A stretch of DNA of 64,000 bases, taken from positions 248,001 to 312,000 of the forward strand of contig OY282447.1 of assembly GCA_958296165.1 (NCBI GenBank), written 5' to 3'. Positions 51,353 through 60,711 of this stretch are shown in pieces. How positions within the stretch are numbered: the first letter of the stretch is position 1; every line of letters begins with the position of its first letter. Made by a program: the position numbers and the translations under genes. Below the pieces are notes generated by a model, which saw only the letters and a program-made list of their open reading frames with translations, was not told the origin of the DNA and searched no databases. The stretch comes from an uncultured Pseudomonadales bacterium. Its GTDB lineage: Bacteria > Pseudomonadota > Gammaproteobacteria > Pseudomonadales > Azotimanducaceae.

Positions 51353-52720
51353 GTGAAGATTAGCAGGAACGCCGTGCGCGGAAAAGCGAACCGGGCGCTG
51401 GAAATCCGATTCGAGGCGCAGCGCCTCACGTCGCACGCCGGGCTGGTCGTCTTCCAGCGGCTGTTCGCCCGGCTGGGGCTGAAGGAGCGCCTGCGGCCGT
51501 GCTTCCGGCACCTGCCCGAGCGCGCCTACCCGCCGCACGCCGTCGTCCTGCTGCTGGTGGTTCACCTGCTGCTCGGCTGCCGCAGCCTGCGCGACATGGC
51601 GCGCTACCGCAACGACGAGGCGGTGCGGCGCGCGGTGGGGCTGCGGCGGCTGCCGGACGTGTCGACGGTCTCGCGCGCGCTCGCCGGCATGGACGGGCGC
51701 TGCGTCGACAAGATGCGGGCGGCGAACCGGGAACTGGTGGTCGAGCGGCTGCGGGCGCTGCGCCCGGGGCGCGCGACGGTCGACTTCGACGGCTCGGTGC
51801 TGGGCACGAAGCGGCAGGCGGAAGGCACGGCGGCGGGCTACAACCCGCAGCGCAAGGGCCAGCGCAGCTACTGGCCGCTGTTCGCCACCGTGGCGCAGAC
51901 CAGCCAGGCGCTGGACGTGCTGCACCGCCCCGGCAACGTGGCCGATTCCACGGGAGCCCGGGAGTTCATGGACGAAACGCTGGCCCGCCTGCGCGACGCG
52001 CTGCCCGGAACGCGGCTGGAGGCCCGCGCCGACGGCGCCTTCTTCGGCGAGGACGTCCTCGGCCTGTTCGAGCGGCGCCGCGTCGACTACTCCGTGTCCG
52101 TGCCCTTCGAGCGCTTCCCGGCGCTCAAGCAGCTGATCGAGAGCCAGACCCGATGGCGCAAGGCCGGCCGGGACGCCGAGTGCTTCGAGCCGGACTGGAA
52201 GCCGAACAGCTGGGCCAGCCAGCGCCGCATCGTCGTGATCCGCCGGCGCGTGCCGATCCGCCGCCCGGGGCCCCTGCAGCTCGACCTGTTCGAACCCCGC
52301 GCCCACGGCTTCGAGTTCAAGGCCGTCGTCACCAACAAGCGCCAGAGCGCCCGGCGCGTCGCCCTGTTCCACGACGGCCGCGGCGCCCAGGAGGCCCTGT
52401 TCGCCGAACTCAAGTCGCAGTGCGGACTGTCCCGCGTCCCCGCCCGCCGCGAACCCGCCAACCGCCTGTTCGCGCTCGCCGCCATGCTCGCCCACAACCT
52501 CGCCAGAGAACTCCAGATGGCCGCCCGCGCGCCGCAACGCCGCGCCAGCGCCAAGCGCTCGCCGCTTTGGAACTTCGAGCAGCTGCGCACGATGCGAAAC
52601 GACTTCCTGCTGCGCGCCGGACGCTTCCTGTACCCGCAGCGAAAACCCGTCCTTTCCATCATGTGCGACCCCAGGACCGAGGCCACGATGAACGACTACC
52701 TCGCCGCTTTCGCCCTATAG
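51353..52720 (+). CDS. IS1380-family DDE transposase
   Basis: A 455-residue DDE transposase. The acidic triad is visible: first Asp in ATVDFDGSVLGTKRQAEGTA, second Asp in LEARADGAFFGEDVLGLFER, and Glu in AQEALFAELKSQCG. The text YNPQRKGQRSYWPLFATVAQ then TSQALDVLHRPGNVADS is the IS1380 signature. It is complete, so the element may still move. GTG start chosen for its AAGGAGG. Confidence 0.93.
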   Translation: MKISRNAVRGKANRALEIRFEAQRLTSHAGLVVFQRLFARLGLKERLRPCFRHLPERAYPPHAVVLLLVVHLLLGCRSLRDMARYRNDEAVRRAVGLRRLPDVSTVSRALAGMDGRCVDKMRAANRELVVERLRALRPGRATVDFDGSVLGTKRQAEGTAAGYNPQRKGQRSYWPLFATVAQTSQALDVLHRPGNVADSTGAREFMDETLARLRDALPGTRLEARADGAFFGEDVLGLFERRRVDYSVSVPFERFPALKQLIESQTRWRKAGRDAECFEPDWKPNSWASQRRIVVIRRRVPIRRPGPLQLDLFEPRAHGFEFKAVVTNKRQSARRVALFHDGRGAQEALFAELKSQCGLSRVPARREPANRLFALAAMLAHNLARELQMAARAPQRRASAKRSPLWNFEQLRTMRNDFLLRAGRFLYPQRKPVLSIMCDPRTEATMNDYLAAFAL

Positions 52721-52747
52721 ATCGGCGTACTTAATGCAACATTAGGG

Positions 52748-53456
52748 TCAAGGCACCCCCAGCCAGGAAGAACCCGCAGGGCGCGGCCAAGTCTAGGCGC
52801 CTCTTCAGCCAGTCCCCAATCCCCGGGCCAGGAGACGCGCGTGGGGCGACGAGGGCCGCGCCAATGACGGCGGCGCCGAACAGGACCAAGCCGTACTGGA
52901 GAAGCGGCGCGAGGAACAGAAAGACGCAGAGCGGGGCCGTCCTGCCGTCTCGCAGATACCGTAGCAGCCCCGCCACCATGAGCAGGGCGAGCAGCGCGTC
53001 GATGGAGTATTCCCGCACATCCTGGGCGTGCCGGATTGCTTCAACGGAAAGCGTGGCGAGCAGGGCCGCCAGAAACGCGGCGCCCCGAGCGACGCCGAGG
53101 CGCGGCAGCAAAAAGAGCATCAAGGCGATGGTCAGAACGCTGGCCGTCGCCGGTACGATTCGAACGCTGAAGATCGTACTCTCGACTTTCTGGACCGCGT
53201 ACAGGATCAGGGGGTACAGGATCGGCGAGGAGTTATGGGCACGGGTATTGGAGATGACTTCCGAGAATGTGCCTCTTGAATAGTTGGCCGCTGCCGCTTC
53301 GTCGAACGATAGCTGGCGCTCGGCCAGATCATGGAAGCGCGGCCCCGCCGCGGCGACAAGCAGGCAGACACAGGCGGCGTAGTACAGATGCGCTTTGCGG
53401 TCGCGGCCGAAATCGGCGATGCGGCGGGCCATGGCGCGCATCCCTATCGCTCGCAT
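52748..53456 (-). pseudogene. GT39-like membrane glycosyltransferase, N-terminal part (cut by IS1380)
   Basis: The first 236 codons of the interrupted gene, from ATG 53456. AERQLSFDEAAAANYS holds the Asp-Glu pair found after the first helix in GT39/GT83 enzymes (catalytic D-E), followed by ILYPLILYAVQKVES and then helices (ALMLFLLPRLGVARGAAFLA, LVLFGAAVIGAALVA, FFLAGGALTLM). It reads on into the IS as TLMLH-stop. It overlaps the YbhN-like gene by 13 bases, so the three genes were one unit: GT2, YbhN-like, GT39, oxidoreductase. Confidence 0.78.
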
Positions 53457-54547
53457 CGGGCCTCTCCCGCGGTGCCTGCCCGGATCGCCGCCGCGGAAGC
53501 CTGGGGCATGGCGGGCGGTTCGTCGGTGGTCGGCGGCGCCGAAGATTCGCGGCGGCCCGGAACGGGCAGGAGGCCCCGTGTGCGCCATGGACGGATGCCG
53601 TGCGCGAGCAGGCAGAACAGCCCGGCGGCGGTCGACGACGCCCAAAGCACCGCGTGAGCGGTCAGCGCGAAGGCGACGGCGACTTCCGTCGAAGCGCCAT
53701 AGGCTTGGATGCCTTGGGCGGCGAACCAGTCGAATGTCCCGACATAGCCCGGCGCACTGGGGATGGCGGTGGCGAGGGTGCCTGCCGCGAGGGAAAACCA
53801 AGGCCCCATTGGCTCGGCGCCGGCACGGACCGCTGCCGCCACGGTCGCGAAGGCCGCCCCTTCGGAAGCCCACGCGACGGCCGACAGACCGATGAGCACG
53901 AGCGTTCTGGGCCCGGAGCGTACGAGGCGCAGGGCCTCGATCAGCAAAGCGCCTTGGCTGGAAACGGCTTGCGTCCAGCGCCAGCCACCGAAGGTACGGC
54001 GTCCGACCAACCGCTCCCGGACGCGGCCGAGCACGGGCGCGAGCAGCGGCAGAACGACAAGCACGGCGATGCCCCCGCCCGCCAGGGACGCCGCCACCAC
54101 GACGAAGCCCGGCGGGAAGGCGCCGGCCGGCAGGCCGAGCAGGCCCAGAAAGAGCAATGCGGTCAGCACCGCCACGTCCAGAATACGCTCGACGACGACG
54201 GTTCCCGCCACCGCCATGGTCGGCGCCCGAAGCTGGCGGCGAAAGCCCAGCACCCGCAGCGCGTCGCCGGCCCGGAACGGCGTCACGTTGTTGACCGCCA
54301 TGCCGGCGAGAAACGGCCCCGCGCAGACGCCGAGCGGCAAGGTCGGATCCAGCGCACGCAGCATCCACCACCAGCGCACGATCCGCACCGCCCAGCCGGC
54401 GGCCAGGAAGGCCAAGGCGAGCAGGACCGTGGAGACCGACAGACCAGCGAACGCCTGTCCCAGCGCGTCAAGGTCCACCTCGTGCGCGAGCAGCCACACG
54501 AACCCCGCGGTTATGGCGAAACCGATCGACAGCTTCAGCCATCGCAC
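53444..54547 (-). CDS. YbhN/LPG synthase-like (UPF0104) membrane protein
   Basis: A 367-residue protein with about 7-8 helices (IGFAITAGFVWLLAHEVDL, VLLALAFLAAGWAVRIVRWW, VAVLTALLFLGLLGLPAG, FVVVAASLAGGGIAVLVVL). NVTPFRAGDALRVLGFRRQL is the conserved block of the lysylphosphatidylglycerol synthase TM region family, as is SAPGYVGTFDWFAAQGIQAY. It lies 4 bases after the GT2 gene. Such proteins are often partnered with polyprenol-phosphate glycosyltransferases, probably flipping lipid-linked sugars. Confidence 0.82.
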   Translation of the reverse strand: MRWLKLSIGFAITAGFVWLLAHEVDLDALGQAFAGLSVSTVLLALAFLAAGWAVRIVRWWWMLRALDPTLPLGVCAGPFLAGMAVNNVTPFRAGDALRVLGFRRQLRAPTMAVAGTVVVERILDVAVLTALLFLGLLGLPAGAFPPGFVVVAASLAGGGIAVLVVLPLLAPVLGRVRERLVGRRTFGGWRWTQAVSSQGALLIEALRLVRSGPRTLVLIGLSAVAWASEGAAFATVAAAVRAGAEPMGPWFSLAAGTLATAIPSAPGYVGTFDWFAAQGIQAYGASTEVAVAFALTAHAVLWASSTAAGLFCLLAHGIRPWRTRGLLPVPGRRESSAPPTTDEPPAMPQASAAAIRAGTAGEARCER

Positions 54548-54551
54548 CGTC

Positions 54552-55595
54552 TCAATCCTCCATAGGCTCGTCCCGCATCGCCCGCCGGCCAGTGGGCGGG
54601 AACCCCAGCCGTTCCTTGACCAGATAGAGCGGCCGGCGCTTTACCTCGCCGTAGATGCGCCCCAGATACGCACCGAGGATGCCGAGGCATATGAGCTGTA
54701 CGCCGCCGAGGAACAGGACGGCGACGAGGAGCGACGCCCAACCGGAGACCCAGGCGGCGGTAAGGAGGCGAAGGACGAGGACATAGGCGATGCCCGCCAG
54801 GGCCAGCCCGGAAGCGAGAAAGCCGAGCCACGTCGCCAAGCGCAGCGGCGCGAGGGAGAACGACAGAATACCGTCAATGGCGAGGCGCAGCATCTTCCCG
54901 AACGGGTACTTGGTCTCGCCCGCCGCCCGGGCAGCGCGCCGGTAGGGGACCGGCTCCTGGCGAAAGCCGATCCAGGGCACCATGGCGCGCGTAAAACGGT
55001 CGCGCTCGGGCATGGCAAGAAAGGCGTCCACCACCTTGCGGTCCATGAGCCGGAAGCTGCCGGTGTCGAGCGGAATGGGGATGTCGGCGAGCCGGTTGAG
55101 GAGGCGGTAGAAGACGCCGGCCGTCCAGCGTTTGAACCGCGTCTCTCCGTCGCGTTCGGTGCGCATGCCGTAGGCGACGTCGGTGCCGCAGCGCCAGCGC
55201 TCCAGCATCTCAGGGATGATCTCGGGCGGGTCCTGAAGGTCGGCGTCGATGAGGACGACGGCATCGCCGGCCGCGCACTTCAAGCCGGCGGTCACCGCGA
55301 TCTCATGGCCGAAATTGCGGGACAGCGCGAGTACGCGCACGCGCGCATCGGCGCGGTGGAGGTTCCGCAGGGTTTCCAGCGTTGCATCGCGGCTGCCGTC
55401 GTCTACATAGACGCACTCGAAGTCCAGATCGGGGACGGCTTCCAGCGTGGCGACGAGGCGGCTGTGGGTCTCGCCGATGACCGCTTCCTCGTCGAAGCAG
55501 GGGACGACGACGGACAGGAGAGTGCCTGCGGCCAAACGCACGGGAGGGGAAGAGTTGAGGGCGGTATGCTCTCTATCGTCGGCCGTCGTCGGCAA
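54552..55595 (-). CDS. Polyprenol-phosphate glycosyltransferase (GT2, DPM1/GtrB-like)
   Basis: A 347-residue enzyme. The cytoplasmic GT-A domain has LSVVVPCFDEEAVIGETHSR, YVDDGSRDATLETL, ALSRNFGHEIAVTAGLKCA and VLIDADLQDPPEIIPEML (the D-x-D-like metal site, LQDPPE). Then VYFRMRDR-type acceptor region and two C-terminal helices (LATWLGFLASGLALAGIAYV, LLVAVLFLGGVQLICLGIL), as in DPM/GtrB. It loads a sugar onto polyprenyl phosphate for the GT39 enzyme. ATG/GTG at 55595 is kept as the start; a later start at the VVVPC block minus 30 residues is possible. Confidence 0.88.
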   Translation of the reverse strand: MPTTADDREHTALNSSPPVRLAAGTLLSVVVPCFDEEAVIGETHSRLVATLEAVPDLDFECVYVDDGSRDATLETLRNLHRADARVRVLALSRNFGHEIAVTAGLKCAAGDAVVLIDADLQDPPEIIPEMLERWRCGTDVAYGMRTERDGETRFKRWTAGVFYRLLNRLADIPIPLDTGSFRLMDRKVVDAFLAMPERDRFTRAMVPWIGFRQEPVPYRRAARAAGETKYPFGKMLRLAIDGILSFSLAPLRLATWLGFLASGLALAGIAYVLVLRLLTAAWVSGWASLLVAVLFLGGVQLICLGILGAYLGRIYGEVKRRPLYLVKERLGFPPTGRRAMRDEPMED

Positions 55596-55754
55596 CTTTC
55601 ACTTGATCCGTTTGCACAATTCCGCGTTGAAGCGTCTTTTCGCCACCGCAGTGCGGATTCCTGATTGTCGCGGCGTGAGTCCGGAACACCGCAAGCGAAC
55701 GTGGCTTCGTCGCCTGCCCAGTCCAGCGCCAGTATATCCTCTTTACACCTGCCC

Positions 55755-55864
55755 GACGAGTTCTTGGCCATCCAACGGCACGCAACGGCCGGATTCCGCA
55801 CCGGTACCGCTCGATGGCCTTGCCACCTGCCGGGACGAGTTCTTGGCCATCCAACGGCACGCAA
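55755..55864 (+). repeat. 31-bp direct repeat, two copies 79 bases apart
   Basis: The 31-base word starting GACGAGTTCTTGGCCATCCA lies at 55755-55785 and exactly at 55834-55864, with CACCTGCC just before both. It is in the 320-base gap between the divergent GT2 and deacetylase genes, so it could be a regulatory element or a small duplication. Confidence 0.7.
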
Positions 55865-55914
55865 GTGCTATGATTGCAGTTCAGGAGCGAAGAGGCTTCG
55901 CCTTCAACAACGTA

Positions 55915-57198
55915 ATGTCGCATAACGGTTGTTTCCACCCCCGAAACGAGAAGCGGTGGCCGGCAACGCGGGCACGTCTTCGAGCAGTGCGGGCGATTTG
56001 CGCAGCAGTAGCCGCAGCTTGGCTGGCGGCTGTCGCAGGCTGCAATGAAGCAGAGAGCCAGCGACCGAGCGGCGACAGCGCCCACGCACGGAGCGGGTCG
56101 GGCGAGTCGGCCGCCGCCATCACCATCGCAAAGTGGTTCAACAACCACACCGCGGCCATCTCCATCACATACGACGACTGGCCGGACGTGAACCACCCGG
56201 TGGACGACTTCGTGCTGGATATGGGACTGGTGCTGGATTTCCAGATGGTCACTCAGGGATATGCCGACGGAGTGCCCGATTGGGTAGAGCACGACTTGAC
56301 GGAACTCATCCCGCATGTTGTTCCCGGTGCTTCGCAGAGCAAGTTCGAAGACCAGCGGATCGAATACAACTTGGCGCTCACCGCTCGTGGGTTCGGATTT
56401 TACGGCCACGGGCACTGGCACGTCGACCACGACGTGCTGACCTACGCCCAGGCCCATGATTCGTTCCGGCTGTGCTTCGAGGTCATGCAGAAACTAGGGT
56501 TGAAGCCGGTGGCGTACGCGTATCCCCGCGGGGCGGGGCTCGAAGAGGAAACCAGGCGGGCGCTGTCCGACGCAGGCTTTCTCGCCGGCCGCCTGTCTTC
56601 ATCACCGGCGGGTCAATCGCCCTACATCGTCGCAGACGCCGCCACGACGCCGGAGGACTGGTTCTTGCTGCCCGCTCTAACGATGGAGGACTACGACTTC
56701 CAGCAGTGCGGCGGCTGCATCAACAACACCGAGGAACTGCTGCCGTTCCTGGACGCCGCCATCGAGAAGACGGCCTGGATCATCCCTGTATACCACAACA
56801 TCGGCAGGAGCACGGGCTGGGGGCCTTACGGGTGGGAGGACTTCCAAGGAGACGTTCGAGCAATCGCCGCCCGCGACTTCTGGGTCGCCCCGATGGACGA
56901 CGTCGTCCTCTACATACGGGAACGGGAAAAGGCCGTCGTCGAGATGGAAGCGACGGAGCGAGACGGCACAACGGAGCAGATACGTTTCGCCCTTTCCGAT
57001 GGGCTGGACAACGAGCGCTTCGATCAGCCGTTGACGCTGGTCTTCACGCCGCCATCGGACTGGGCCGGGCTGCCGATACACGTCACGCAGGACGGACGGC
57101 ACGTCGACTGGATTTTTCCCGCCGCTGGCGAGGCCGCCACGTTTTCGGTTCCACCCGACGAGAAGCCCTACATCATCAAACCGAAAACTGGGCTTTAA
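55915..57198 (+). CDS. NodB-like polysaccharide deacetylase lipoprotein
   Basis: A 427-residue protein. After a basic start, AICAAVAAAWLAAVAGCNEA is a lipoprotein signal with Cys about 44. The NodB-type domain has AAISITYDDWPDVNHP (D-D) and GFYGHGHWHVDHD (the H-x3-H-like zinc ligands). PRGAGLEEETRRAL and a C-terminal beta domain (about 340-427: ATERDGTTEQIRFALSDG) follow. It would remove acetyl groups from a surface polysaccharide. The upstream ATG at 55870 is in frame; 55915 was chosen because the signal peptide follows more naturally. Confidence 0.75.
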   Translation: MSHNGCFHPRNEKRWPATRARLRAVRAICAAVAAAWLAAVAGCNEAESQRPSGDSAHARSGSGESAAAITIAKWFNNHTAAISITYDDWPDVNHPVDDFVLDMGLVLDFQMVTQGYADGVPDWVEHDLTELIPHVVPGASQSKFEDQRIEYNLALTARGFGFYGHGHWHVDHDVLTYAQAHDSFRLCFEVMQKLGLKPVAYAYPRGAGLEEETRRALSDAGFLAGRLSSSPAGQSPYIVADAATTPEDWFLLPALTMEDYDFQQCGGCINNTEELLPFLDAAIEKTAWIIPVYHNIGRSTGWGPYGWEDFQGDVRAIAARDFWVAPMDDVVLYIREREKAVVEMEATERDGTTEQIRFALSDGLDNERFDQPLTLVFTPPSDWAGLPIHVTQDGRHVDWIFPAAGEAATFSVPPDEKPYIIKPKTGL

Positions 57199-57282
57199 GG
57201 AGTCTGTGCCTCCGAACGGTGCGTCCGGGACAGTCGGCGTCGGAACAGGAACAACGGACGAAACTCAAACGAGGTGATTGAT

Positions 57283-58032
57283 ATGACCAAGCCGAACATC
57301 GCAGCAACCGCTGCCGTGCTGTTGGTTGCGGGCGCGTTCGCAAGCGAACCCGCGCATTGGGAATACGCTGGCGCGACGGGCCCGGCGCATTGGGCGGAAC
57401 TTTCGCCAAACTATCATGCTTGTGCGGGCGCCAACCAATCGCCCATCGATCTTGCCGGCATGGTGGACGCCGATCTGCCGCCGATTCGATTCGACTATTC
57501 GGCAACTGGCACTGAAGTAGTCAACAACGGCCACACCATACAAGTGGCTTTCGCCTTGGGCCAGGTCGCTTTCGCCTCGGGCGCCAGCATCGATCTGGAC
57601 GGACGCACCTTCGCCTTGCAGCAGTTCCACTTCCATGCGCCCAGCGAAAATCTCATCGGTGGCGAGTCGTTTCCCATGGAAGCACACTTGGTACACGCCG
57701 ACAGCGACGGCAAACTCGCAGTCATAGCAGTGATGTTCAGCCTTGGCGAGGCCAACGCCGCACTCGCCGAAGCGTGGGCGAAGATGCCCGAAGCGCCTGG
57801 CCGCAGCACTTTGCCGACCGCCATCTCGGCGGCGGACATTCTTCCTGCCGTGCGCGACTACTACCGCTTCAACGGCTCGCTCACCACGCCACCATGCTCC
57901 GAAGGCGTTCGCTGGCTGGTGATGAAGCAGCCAGTGTCCCTTTCCGCCGCGCAGCTACAGCGGTTCACACGCACCATAGCGCCCAACAACCGACCGATAC
58001 AGCCGCTCAACGCCCGCATCGTTTTGCGTTGA
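57283..58032 (+). CDS. Alpha-carbonic anhydrase, exported
   Basis: A 249-residue enzyme interconverting CO2 and bicarbonate. A signal peptide (AATAAVLLVAGAFA) leads into SEPAHWEYAG, ANQSPIDL (family signature) and NNGHTIQ. The zinc ligands are the two His in LQQFHFHAPSEN and the third in MEAHLVHADSDG, and SLTTPPCSEGVRWLV closes the active site. GAGGTG at 57271-57276 sits 6 nt before ATG 57283. Periplasmic location expected. It follows the deacetylase by 84 bases. Confidence 0.93.
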   Translation: MTKPNIAATAAVLLVAGAFASEPAHWEYAGATGPAHWAELSPNYHACAGANQSPIDLAGMVDADLPPIRFDYSATGTEVVNNGHTIQVAFALGQVAFASGASIDLDGRTFALQQFHFHAPSENLIGGESFPMEAHLVHADSDGKLAVIAVMFSLGEANAALAEAWAKMPEAPGRSTLPTAISAADILPAVRDYYRFNGSLTTPPCSEGVRWLVMKQPVSLSAAQLQRFTRTIAPNNRPIQPLNARIVLR

Positions 58033-58166
58033 TCGCAGCCAACGCCACGATTGGTACGCCGAGGCGTCGCCATAACTGAGTTGAGCCGCGACTGGATCGG
58101 GCGAGACTACGCGATGCGCAACTGCAAGGACCATCAGAGCGGACAAACAGCAGTAAGCGCCTCGCG

Positions 58167-60507
58167 TCAGGGCACCCAGCGCTCGGCCTCCCAAAGCGGG
58201 CTCCCGTCGCGGCCAACCTGGCCGGTTCGGATGCCGACGACGTCCTTGTCGGGAAGCCGGCGCTCGGTGATGCAGATACCGTTGTCCTGCCAAGAAGACT
58301 CGCTCCATGCGAAATCCAGCGCGTCGCGTTCGGGCGTTCCACTTTCGGAATCCAGCGAATAGACGGTCAACCAGAACCGCGTACCGTATTCGTCTTCCCA
58401 TCTGCAACTCCGGTTCTCATAGATCAGCCTGTTGCCGCGGAGGTACAAGTCGTACTTGGAACGAAAGACACGGTCCGCTTCGGTAGCGCCCGCCGCGCCC
58501 CTGCCGCCTTCCCTTCCAGACGGCGCCAAGAACACTTTCGGGAAACCCGGCTGTACGGGCTTGGACGGCTTGGTAGTCGCTCTCACTCGGTTGCCGAACT
58601 GGTCTGCGTAGTACACCGAAGCGCACAGGCGATGCCCGACATCGGCAACCGTGGGGGTGTACACGTGGGTGGGCCGCTGAAGGCGGAGGCCGTACCAGCC
58701 GTCGGCATCGCCGCCCTTCTCCCACCGCCATGGTTCCCCGAACAGCCTCCGGCCGTGAGACCGGACGATATAGGCTTCGAACGACTCGCCCTCCACCGGA
58801 GCATCAGAACTGAGGAACATAGCCGGCCGGGACTCCAGAGATTCGCGTTCGCGCAAGCGATACAGCTTGCCGTCCGCCAGCTCCGCCACCGGCTCCAGCA
58901 AAGGCTCCCGAGACAAGTGGCTTCGGAGGGCGTCGTCCTGCCACTGAGAGCATCCTCCCCGCCAGTCACTGCAATGGAGGATATCCATCTTCGCTGCCAA
59001 GCGCTTTCGACCACGCGAACCGCAGATGATCCGGTTCACACGGCAATCCGTAATGGCGTTGCAGATTGTCGGCGTACAAAGCCGTGACGAGCAGGGAGTT
59101 GCTCCAGATCGCGCCTGTCAGAGCCTCGTCCCGAATGTACTGCACGCTCTCTGAATTCCTCCACCGCGGGGCGGCATACCCTTGTCGCACACCGGCATTC
59201 CACAGCGGCATCTCGCGGGCATGCAGCCCAACCAGCCAAACCGCCTGCAGTGACAGCGCCAACATCAGGACGGCTGCGAGACCCTGGACTCCCCGCCGGC
59301 GCGGAACGGTTCGCCGAGACGCCCGCTGCCGCGCATACCGCAGGGTGCCGTCCATAAGCAGCAGCGCCGCGAACAGGAGCGGGATATACGCTGGAGTGAG
59401 GTACCTCCACTCCAATCCACTCCAAGTGCCTCCGGACATCATCGAGGCGACGAGCAGCGCCAAGTAGGCGAGCGCAAAACCGCCGAACACGCGCAACGGC
59501 CCCTTGGCAACATCCGAAGTAACAAAAGGAGCGCCCCTCTTCGGTCCGAGCGGCGACAGGAGCTCATGGCAAGCGGCCAGCACGAGCGCCAACAGGACCG
59601 GGGCGGTCAACCCGACGAGCCACCAGTCGCTGACGATGACGCGCACCGCTTCGTCCACGATAATAGGAAAAGGGTAGAAAACCTTGCCCCTTGGGCCGAC
59701 CGGCAATCCAACAAGCAGATAGTTCCGCAGCATCCACAGTCCCACCGGCACCGCCGCAATCAGCGTATAGACGGCGACATCTCTGACCTTCTCCCGCGGC
59801 GCCACTCGCGCCGCGAGCAGCAGCGGCACCACTGCCAGGATCACGGACGCGCCCATATAGCGGGTCAGGCAGGCCAGTGCGCTGAACGCCGCCGCCCGGA
59901 TCAGGGCTGCGCGTCCGCCGCCATCCAAGTGAGCGGCGACCTGCGTCAGCGCACACGTTACGAACAGAATGAAAGTCGATTCGCTCCAGGCGTGGGACGC
60001 CGCTTCGGCGAGCGGAACGGCAAGCGCGATCGAGAAGCAGCCCCAGAGCCACAGGAGCCGGGAGTGCAGATGGCACCGCAGCCACCAACCCGCGACCAGA
60101 ACGGTCAGCCCGAAGACGAGGGCGTTGAGAGGTCCGGCGACGGCGTGTGGGTCGAGCCCGAACAGTCCCCCGCCGGCGAGCATCACCGAATACAGCGGCG
60201 GCCAGTTCACCATGGGGCGAATCAGATCGACAAGGCCATTGCCGGCCAAGAGATTGCGGGCCGCCGTGATGTAGTTGACGGGGTCCCACTCTATTCCCGG
60301 TCCGTGGCTGGCCAGCCGCAGGAACACAAGACCCGCGCCTAGCGCCCCTGCCGCTGCGAGGAGGCCGAACAGCGGCAGAGCGAGGCGTTTCTCGTCAGTC
60401 ACGAAGCTGCGGATAGACCGATGGAACGCGATGAAGCGCAAGCGCACCGGGCCGGCGCGTCTGTTGGTCCGCCTTCGGGCGGGATCGAGAACGAGACGTT
60501 CAAACAC
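58167..60507 (-). pseudogene. GT39-like membrane glycosyltransferase with RTGQ-type tail, frameshifted
   Basis: The first frame (60507-58966; 513 codons) is a GT39/PMT-like protein with about 10 helices, starting near GLLAAAGALGAGLVFLRLA and with IEWDPVNYITAARNLLAGNG. It stops at EDGYPPLQ. The second frame (ending 58167) carries on the expected text: SREPLLEPVAELADGKLYRL, an Ig-like YTPTVADVGHRLCASVYYAD domain, and the tail domain (YDLYLRGNRLIYENRSC, FWLTVYSLD and LPDKDVVGIRTGQVG). One indel near 58950-58990 joins them. Start GTG 60507 is uncertain; GTG 60402 also precedes the first helix. Confidence 0.72.
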
Positions 60508-60711
60508 GTAAGAAGAACCAAGGCTGCGAGTTCGAGCACAACTTCAGCCACGAGGCCCAGTGCCGTTCGACACCTCCTGACCCGACCGCCGGGCCGAGCC
60601 GCGCTCGGTTCGTCTTGCCTCGTCATGGAAACGGACGATGCCGAAGACGATGATGCCGATCATCGGCCTATATCGCCGTCTCGAACTAGCAGTGCTGTTC
60701 GCCCTGGCCGT

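Larger units (their letters stand above)
51003..52747 (+). mobile_element. IS1380-family insertion sequence, complete
   Basis: 1,745 bp with inverted ends CCCTATTGTTGCATTA (left) and the complement of CCCTAATGTTGCATTA (right), 15 of 16 matching. The 4-base target duplication TCAA lies at 50999-51002 and 52748-52751. This size, ends and 4-bp duplication fit IS1380. It sits inside a GT39-like gene, and removing it with one TCAA restores the gene frame. A single intact transposase lies within. Confidence 0.92.

Noticed and set aside
51197-52537. 446-residue minus-strand frame within the IS
   Set aside because: Antisense to the intact IS1380 transposase.
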